The position numbers and the translations under genes are program-made. DNA of 64,000 bases from Cydia pomonella (Eukaryota > Arthropoda > Insecta > Lepidoptera > Tortricidae), in contig NC_084720.1 of the NCBI RefSeq assembly GCF_033807575.1, positions 14,267,570 to 14,331,569 on the forward strand, in the 5' to 3' direction. Below, piece after piece: positions 56,145 to 64,000 of the stretch; position 1 is the stretch's first letter, and the number at the start of each line of letters is the position of its first letter. The notes beneath the pieces are model-generated. The model saw only the letters and a list, made by a program, of their open reading frames with translations, ran no database searches and was not told the origin of the DNA.

Positions 56145-57074
56145 AGCAATTTATTTAGGATTGTAAACTTGTTGGAACAAAGAAACACAGCGGAGTTGCG
56201 TCCCGTGATCCATTATGGCAACTGTCGTACAGTGGAAGCCATTGTTAATGCCCATTACCTAGCAAATTATACGTCTATTTTATGGCTTAAAGTCTTCACT
56301 GCTTCACTTGACTATTAAGAAATAATGTTGTCGTCTTTGTCCTATCTCTAAAATAGGCTTCGTAACTTCTCAGAACAAATATTTCTTCATCGCTTGGTTG
56401 ATATTTCGGAAGATTGTGATGCACTTGAGCAATTAAGGTACGGTTATCAGGAAATACATTTCTAATTTATAATACCTGCGATTTCCATTTACTGATCTAT
56501 TAAAAGTCAAACGTATTTGTATATTAATATGGTATTTGACTACTAGTCAAATCAGTTTCTTTTTTCGAAATGTCAAAACGATTTGCTACTATATTAACAC
56601 TAGCAAACGACGTCACGGTCGAATTACCTACTCCTTATAGTTCTATAAGAATTATAAAATAGAAATAGTGTCTAAAATTAACTTCATTTAGTCTACATTT
56701 CTCTATTAATATTGTGTTGCTTTATTTCGTGCATGGTGTGATTAATTTATTTTAAATACATTTCTAAAGAACAAACAAATTAAATACAAGTATGACTTTT
56801 GACCCAATGTTTCACTTTGCACAGTGTTATTTATTTGACTTAAAACCTCTAGAGGCGAAAATATGTGTCTTAAAGTGTAGGTATTATTTTTTCATTCCTC
56901 GATATAACGCTTTATCAAGGAAGTGGATAAGGGTGTGCATTATTTATATACACTCATGGTAATGGCAGTGCAATGTCCTATTGAGTGTTTTTCCGACAAT
57001 ATTGTAATAAAAGCAAGGCTGGCATGGAAAAAGAGGATTTAGAAGGAAATATTGTGATAGAGCTTGAGGAAAGC
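56145..57074. other. No gene recognised
   Basis: AT-rich sequence without motif or coding support. Confidence 0.4.
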
Positions 57075-57420
57075 AAACTTTTTTTACAAGTTTTTTTTAA
57101 TTCTACGTCGGTGGCATACAAGCATACGGCCCGCCTGATGGTAAGCAGTCTTCGTAGCCTATGTACGCCTGCAACTCCAGAGGAGTTATATGCGCGTTGC
57201 CGACCCTAACATTCCGCACCCTCGTTGAGCTGTGGCAACCTTACCTTACCTTACCGGCAGGAACACAACACTATGAATAGGGTCTAGTGTTATTTGACTG
57301 CGGTTTTCTGTAAGGTGGAGGTACTTCCCCAGTTGGGCTCTGCTCTAGATCTGGAATGGCATCCGGTGTGCTGTGCCCTACCACACAAAGCGAGATGACA
57401 TTCACAGTTCCCATAGCACT
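57075..57420 (-). mobile_element. LINE-tail / SINE-like repeat, copy 3
   Basis: Reverse-oriented copy of 8983-9342. On the plus strand it begins with a T-rich tract then CTACGTCGGTGGCATACAAG and ends near CGAGATGACATTCACAGTTC. A small CCTTA expansion (CCTTACCTTACCTTACC) interrupts the middle. Confidence 0.75.
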
Positions 57421-59505
57421 TTTTTTTTGTTTATTGTATGTATGTGTGTTTGTTACTCCATCGATATCTAAATGGATATAAATTAAACTCAGGACAGATA
57501 ATAAAAATTAAAGACTCTTTTCATCTTGGAAATCATTCTCTGAAATGGTGGGTGAAAGTTTGAACAAGAATGACATACTTATATAGAATGATATATATCG
57601 AGTTCTACGCGGACAAATCCGCGGGAAATTGCAGTTTAATAGATAAATGTTCAAATATTTTATAAGCTATGCTATGCAGAATTCTCCAATAGCAAAAAGA
57701 GGATTTCATAGCTAACACGGCACTAGGCAGTTATCACACCTGCTGGCTCACACGAGTCTGCGGTTGTCATCCATACTTTGAATGTAAACTTATATCTATA
57801 TACTCGTACAACATATGCTATCGATCGACGAAGATGTCGAGCACTCTGTTTTTTAATATGTAGGTGACTTTAAGTCACTTCATTCTTAAAACCGAGTAAT
57901 TTTGAATGAAACGCTTCCCTTGTTTTTTAGTGTAGTGCTTAGTATTGTAGCGTCCCCCATGCAGGGGGGGGGGGCAGTTATCTCTGCAGCTACATTACAC
58001 AGTACATTTACATTGTACAGGTACATTTTATCAAACAGATTTATGCAACAACTATACATAGTGCTTAAGTGATGGCCGACCAACCAAACTACCAACCAAC
58101 CAACCAGCATTTCGAAAAAGGAGGTTCACATTCGAAGACAGCTCGGCCGATGGTTTTTTTTTGTTTGAAAGGGTTTCACGTGACATAGTTTTTAGATCAA
58201 GATTTGATGATGGGACCTTGGAATTATTCAACTATATTTAAGCACACCAAGCATTTTTTTCCGTGCAGTGAAACGCAGATGAAGACCATAATACGATGAA
58301 TTCTGTTTTGTCAAGTCGGTTCTTTTTTGTTAAAAGTTATTTGGTGGTCACATTGACGCGTGTGTAGGTCCCATCAGTTTGGACAATAACAAATAATTTA
58401 TTCTCAAGCACAAACACAGAGAAGAAAATTATACAAAACGGAAAAACAGAAGAAAGTGCTACGCAATGGTCTAATCTCAGCAGGATGCTGGCGACTATCA
58501 GCGCTGGAGAACTGATGACACAATATACAAATCGCTTTCGGATACAAAAAACTGCATGCATCAAGTTTATTGATAAAATGTCAACGGTTTTCTTCCGTCG
58601 TCGCGTGAGAACGATGCACTTTCCCCGTCTCGCATGGAATTTATTGCAGTTCACTTTTCTTAAGTGACAGTTGTGCTAAATTCTTCGCTGGGACGTGCTC
58701 GCAACGTTCAAGACACGTAGATTCTTTCTTGGATGGAAATAGGTTTCTTTTTTACTTATAGTAAACACCCCTATAATGGATCAGGCACCACTAATGGGAT
58801 GGTATAGACAAATCCTGTAAAACAAGTATTTACCATCAATTTTTTAACGCTGGCAACATTTTACCATAAACAAGAGCCAAAGAGCTGCGTATGTTTAATG
58901 TTTCATTGATATTTGTTAGTTTGAAAATGTATGGCGCCATACATGGACTGGAGCAAAAAACCACTGTTTTAATTGGTTAATAATATTGAAACCAATTGCA
59001 GTAGCTTTCATTAAATACATAGAAAACATACAGGACGAATTGGACATTCGACTTTTAAAGCATAAAGCGGTAGAAATTTTACAGGTGTCGGTGAAATATC
59101 AAAAATACTCCAAATTTTCTCTTAAATCTGATTGGTGCCGTAACATAAGGGTCGTTTTAGTTTAGACGCGCGTTACTATATTCTTACCCCGGGATTTGCG
59201 AAGATGCGAAGAAAAAACTAAATGTAAGCGAAATAATTCTTAAATAGAAATACTGTGACATATCAAACATTTTTCCGCCATTTTGTAATTTCTTGACAAG
59301 TTAGATATCGAAGGCACAAACCTATTCGGCATTCAGCCACGATTGAAAATTATGTAAAAATATTTTAAACAGATAACTAAAAATATTACATAACAAACGT
59401 CAGTATTTTTTTAAAAGTAAAACTCATTTGTTCTACTTGGTTTGTATAAATGACATAATAAAAAAAGCAATCCTTACCACGACGGTCTTGGCAGTATCAA
59501 ACTGA
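57421..59505. other. No gene recognised
   Basis: Holds a CCAA-rich tract at 58078-58107 and an uninterrupted 105-codon minus-strand frame at 58337-58654 that shows no recognised motif. Confidence 0.4.
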
Positions 59506-59613
59506 TATATTAGCAAACGTCTGCGTAACTACTTTCTATACATCTCCCTCGCACTAATATACGACTACGAGTTAGATGCACAGAAAGTAAGTTACGCACA
59601 CGCTAGCGAATAT
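59506..59613. mobile_element. Relative of the 46090 MITE
   Basis: Arms ATATTAGCAAACGTCTGCGT then AACTACTTTC, and GAAAGTAAGTTACGCACACG then CTAGCGAATAT are inverted. The words match the 46090-46235 arms (GTCTGCGTAACTTACTTT), though the outer tips differ. Confidence 0.65.
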
Positions 59614-60724
59614 GTCAAATTGTCAATGTCAAACTGGTGGTAGCCATATTGGCAGTAGACTTTGACTTTTATGTAAATTTTTAAGTGAGTAACATTTTAC
59701 AAAATACTGCAACGCTTGGAAGGCTTCATTTCATACCGGGCAAATAATTTGGAAGTAATGGGTACCTTACCTTTGTATAACCTTCTACGTTAGCTATTTA
59801 TTAATTCATTCTTTTAAAATTATGGCTTCAGTTCAGTGGGACTATTTCACCACCATCAAGGATTAGGAGCTTTACATACGACTAAAATGGTACGGTTAGT
59901 ACAAGACAGTCATCGGTGATTTTATCAGCTCTTTTAAAGCGATAGTTGGACTTTACAAGTAGCACGTAGACTTCCAGCCGTTGACTCCAAAATGGTGGTT
60001 AAACGCGCAAGGTTTATTCTCCATTTACTGCACACTACTACATTAGTTTACTGTATAATAAGCTAGCGATATTATACTTTAAACAATATTAATGAGCAAA
60101 AATCAAAGGAATTAATCACGAGGCGTGACTATCAAGATATAAGATATAAGTTAGCTAAATGCGCCCAAAAGCTTAACTCCAGGTAATAACTCAATACATA
60201 AACAACAGAGGAATGTGATTTATAAGTATGAAGATAAAATAGTCGTAAGTTTACAAAGCACGGCTCGATCGGATCATCCATTAACCGGCATTCCACGCAT
60301 GGCTCCATTGTGCAGCATCCACATAGAAAATTGCCAATAAGCCCGGGGCGGTGGTGGACCGCGGCCTTCTGGCATTTGGCTGATTTGGAATATAAAAAGT
60401 TTATCGATAACTTAGTAGGTTATATTTTTAGTATATCTACGCTTATATGTCCTATTTTGGGACTAAAATCAACGTGCTGTAAACAATAGGCGGGTCTCAT
60501 GCAGCTCTTTGCAGGTACAATTGCGGATCTTTAAATCACCCATTAAATTAACTTTTGGGAGTTTTCACACCACTGAAAATAGCATTTGCGGCTCTCTGAA
60601 CTTCCTGGTGATTTTTACTTCGGTTGACTCTTCTCAAGTTTTCCAACCCCTGATCTAGTACACAGCTTCATGCAACCAAGCCTTCAACCAATTTATAGTT
60701 GACCATATCTATAATACCTGATCT

Positions 60725-60970
60725 GACCTGTCTGGCTTAGTATTAACCCTGCCTATGAAGCCGATGGTCCCGGGTTCAAATCCTGGTAAGGGCATTTATT
60801 TGTGTGATGAGCATAGATATCTGTTCCTGAGTCATGGGTGTTTTCTATGTATTCATATAGTATATATATCATTGTCTAAGTACCCACAACACAAGCCTTA
60901 TTGAGATTACTATGGGACTCTCAGTCAATTTGTGTAACAATGACCTATTAATTAATTAATTTATATTTAT
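60725..60970 (+). mobile_element. tRNA-headed SINE, copy 3
   Basis: TGGCTTAGTATTAACCCTGC then ATGAAGCCGATGGTCCCGGG and box B-like GGGTTCAAATCC, the best preserved of the three heads. Ends TATGGGACTCTCAGTCAATT and an ATTAATTAATTTAT-rich tail. Confidence 0.8.
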
Positions 60971-61109
60971 TATATATATAGGTAACTTCTTACCAACCGG
61001 CTCAGTTAAACGGTAGAAACTTCTACAGTCTACAAATTTTACTTCTCAATCTTTGCCCGCACCTACAAGCCGCAAGCCCGTAGACATAGGAAATAGATGC
61101 CTCGACCTC

Positions 61110-61190
61110 ACTGTCCAAAGCCCTAGATCACGCGTAGGCCTAAGAAGCACTGGCTGGACGTGATAGCGGATATGGAAGAGAACAATCTCA
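61110..61190 (+). pseudogene. LINE C-terminal scrap
   Basis: PKKHWLDVIADMEENNL at 61139-61189 matches the GRPKK-W-D-V--DM----L end of LINE ORF2. Everything upstream is lost or frameshifted. The next 120 bp (AAACGGGTCACTCACGCATT onward) resemble a repeat, also hinted at near 23110. Confidence 0.6.
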
Positions 61191-61951
61191 TATATTAAAT
61201 ATGTTAAAACGGGTCACTCACGCATTTTAAGTCGAAAACGCTCGACATGTTCTCTCATACCTAAGGAAGGATGCCTAAGTGGAGAAGATTGAGTAGGAAA
61301 GTGAACGCTAAAACGCCGGGAAAACGCTACGTTGAACAAGAAGCTTTGCCCGCTACACGTATTCACGCTTATATTCGCCCACAGAATGCGACACTGCAGC
61401 AACGCGTCAAACGTGTAACCTAGCTTATTATAAATACGTTTACGTCAAAGCTAAGATGTCCTTTGAACCTTTACAATGGAACAATGGCATTAACCTAAGT
61501 AAAGGGTTGTTAGACGTCTGAGAAACTTGCGTCGGTTTTTGTCGTCTTGTTATGCGAAAATAGACTAAGTGGTATCGTAGGCGTAACGCACTGCTTTTTA
61601 CCAATGAATTGAAAAGACTTATCCAAATAAGTAAATAAGTAAGTAAGTATTAGAAAACTTAGAAAACAATTCTGATAAATTGAAAAGTACAATTAAGAAA
61701 GCACTGATTAATAAGAGCTAATATTAAAATAACATGTAAGCACTCGTCTTGTAACTTCTGCCTTTGAATTTTAAAACCTCTTATTATGTATCTGCTGTAC
61801 AAAATACCGTAATAATAAAAACAGAGAAATTATGAAATGGTTTTTATAAGACATTTTACGACACCGTACATGTAGATACATACATATGTAGGAGGAGTGA
61901 CAAACTAGGTTTCAGTTTAACGATAACCTTTGCCTTGTTCGTATCATCTGT

Positions 61952-62070
61952 ACCCTTAGTGTAAATTTATTCGATAGCGAAACGTGACGTACGCGTTTGT
62001 GTTTAGTCTCATTTTGTATGGGATTTTGAGCTAATGAGCTAACGCTATCGAATAAATTTACACTAAGGGT
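61952..62070. mobile_element. Perfect 27-bp inverted repeat element
   Basis: ACCCTTAGTGTAAATTTATT then CGATAGC, and its exact complement at 62044-62070, with weaker pairing outward (ATCTG/CAGAT). Spacer of about 65 bp. MITE-like; target duplication unclear. Confidence 0.75.
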
Positions 62071-62079
62071 TCAGATCAT

Positions 62080-63308
62080 TACGAAGTGGAAACATAGTCT
62101 AAAATTAAATTTTATGTTGGCGTTTCCTTTATAAAGACCTGCGCCCAACAGACTGCAATATTCCGTGTATAAATAAGTCTTGAACCTCGTGAATATCTTG
62201 ATGTTAGTTTGTACGTACATGTGTACGCGCAACTTAAGCCTTCCTCCAGGAATTAAGGCGAGGATGGCAACAACCCTCAACATGCCATGCCGCTCTACCA
62301 TACAAACGAATATTAAGAAAAAAATGTCATTTACTTTTAAATATTTGTTTTTCGTTTAGAAATACGTTTTATTACGGGTGGGACAGTTTTGCCATTTAGA
62401 TGCGATTAACTATTAGCTAGGCCTAGGTTCTGAGAGTAAGTTAAGACTTTGCTGGCAATAGTTTGTTTTTGTGGAGGTACCTAACTTAACCCAACTTTAT
62501 GTCTAGGTTCTAACATAACCTATTTAAGTCACGTTTCTTCTGTTCGTATTCCTGAAAGACGCAGTATTAAGAGAAAATGTCTATATTAAGTGATATTATC
62601 TAAGTCACTTTTTGCTGGTACTTAATTGATCACCAGATACAGTTAAAGCTGATGTTATGGCTAGTAAAATTAGGATTATTGATACATTGGGACCGTGCGA
62701 AGTGCTTGGTGGGGGTAAGTAAAGCGATTCCAGCGCACAAGGTGGTAAAAATTAGAACTAACTGCGGATAGCGTCTTTAACATTTCGTATAAGTTATATA
62801 TTAATTATATATTAATTTCGTATATTAATTTACGATTACTCCTGAAATATTCATTTAAATTGTATGGTGTAAGGGACCATTGTAATTTGTATGAAATGCT
62901 TAATATAACTAACGTATTTAATTTGATAATTATTAATATTATACCCGTGTAAATAGCTTTGCAAATGCCACATACTATGTAATGTTTTTCTAGAAGTTAA
63001 GAATGGGTATTATATTATTATATAGTTATCCTTAAAAGATAGATATTCAATATCACGGACTTTTTTGTAGACCCATGAAAGAGGGATAACCCCACCATAT
63101 ATTGTGTTGTTATAGCTCAAACGGATTAGGCAGCGTTTTCGATTAAAGCTCCTAGCCAGTGTTTTTTTTCCGACAACATCGTTATATTTCAACCAATTTA
63201 CACAAAACCTTATCAAGTTATATACCTAAACCTTCCTCAAGAATCACTCTATTGATAGATGAAAGTCGTATGAAAATCCGTTCAGTATAGTTTTTAGCTG
63301 AGATTTCG
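62080..63308. other. No gene recognised
   Basis: AT-rich non-coding sequence; short ORFs only. Confidence 0.4.
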
Positions 63309-63541
63309 CTGTCCGTCCGTCCGTCTGTCACCAGGCTGTATCTCATGAACCGTGATAGTTAGCGAATTAAAATTTCTACAGATTATGTATTTCTGTTGCC
63401 GCTATAACAACAAATACTAAAAATAAAATAAAATAAATATTTAAGGGGAGCTCCCATACAACAAACATAATTTTTTGCCGTTTTTATAAATAATGGTACG
63501 GTACCCTTCGTGCGCGAATCCGACTCGCACTTGGCCGTTTT
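63309..63541 (-). repeat. Interspersed repeat, short form, reverse orientation
   Basis: On the minus strand: AAAAACGGCCAAGTGCGAGT, GGATTCGCGCACGAAGGGTA, GTTGTTATAGCGGCAACAG and CAGCCTGGTGACAGACGGAC, then truncated before the GGAACCCT end. The last 460 bp of the window hold nothing recognised. Confidence 0.75.
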
Positions 63542-64000
63542 TCTTAGTTTTGGAGTAGTTTTATAAGTTGTAGTGAATTGACTTTTTCCCCTAGATTTGC
63601 GGCTGCTAGGGTGCGTGACAGTCGTGCACATAGCGAAGAGCCTTTAGGGTCAATGAGTTTTAGGACAATCATTAGGTCGCAAATGTGTGTTATGACTGAG
63701 AATGAACGCTATTGTCAATAGAGCTAAACAGTTAGTAATAGCAAGTGATTTTGGGATAAAAGTTATTAGGGATTGCGAGGGAGACCCCAAAAGATCACAC
63801 ACATTTTCCTCCTTATTTTTTCGACCATAACTGGATTCAAGTTCACAACCAAGCTTTTTGTCGTCTGCTTGAGCATTACTTGTACATTTTAGCGGTATTG
63901 GATTGGTAGAGTAAAAAAAATGTAAACTAAGTACCAAAAATTTATTGTGTGTCTGCCGACAACCGCATAGAGTCTTAAGTAAACCGTTTGTATTCCTCGG

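Noticed and set aside
1..64000. CRISPR array, operon or phage-like system
   Set aside because: No regularly spaced short direct repeats with unique spacers; repeats are transposon families; gene density and splice-type exons point to an insect nuclear genome.

Overview
The window looks like AT-rich, intron- and transposon-dense nuclear DNA of a moth or butterfly. That is an inference. It rests on an intact R4/Dong-type non-LTR retrotransposon sitting in TTA repeats, several copies of short repeats I associate with Lepidoptera (the family with the GCGAGTCGGACTCGC palindrome and GGGTTCCGTA/TACGGAACCCT ends, a tRNA-headed SINE, a LINE-tail repeat), and many small TA-flanked inverted-repeat elements. 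There is no sign of a bacterial, plasmid or viral genome: no operons, no ribosome binding sites and no dense coding.

Only two coding units look like more than relics. One is the 1,209-codon reverse transcriptase/endonuclease ORF of the R4/Dong-like element (minus strand, 1678-5307). The other is a pair of host-type terminal exons at 36085-36168 and 36318-36416 (plus strand), joined by a canonical GT-AG intron. They encode a proline-rich tail with a PPxY and an LPxY motif, probably the C-terminus of a WW-domain (Nedd4-family ligase) adaptor. Its upstream exons were not found.

Layout. 0.5-6.4 kb is a nested stack: an old interspersed repeat was split by a TIR element, whose internal TTA microsatellite then received three separate insertions, one being the R4/Dong-like element. 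6.4-14 kb holds repeat copies, a LINE tail and several MITEs. 14.2-16.3 kb has a GC-rich unidentified block, an RNase H-type LINE pseudogene and a possible LTR/primer-binding-site relic. 20.1-21.0 and 26.8-27.9 kb are two long copies of the interspersed repeat with an internal tandem unit of about 285 bp (2 and 3 copies). 24.2-26.5 kb is a foldback-like element: 150-bp inverted repeats made of 38-bp units, an 8-bp target duplication, and a jockey-like reverse transcriptase pseudogene as cargo. 29-36 kb has LINE tails, a tRNA-like sequence inside an inverted repeat, a pogo-type MITE and the host exons. 37-50 kb is mostly MITEs, SINEs and LINE scraps. 50.1-51.6 kb holds two adjacent hAT-type non-autonomous elements with perfect 8-bp duplications. 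54-64 kb has further repeats and relics. Long AT-rich stretches between these hold nothing I can name.

Functionally the window is a transposon graveyard with one apparently intact retroelement and the 3' end of one host gene. The best leads are the foldback-like element carrying a reverse transcriptase segment, the three-layer nest with reconstructable empty sites, the PY-motif exons with a MITE just downstream, and the tRNA-like unit in an inverted-repeat frame.
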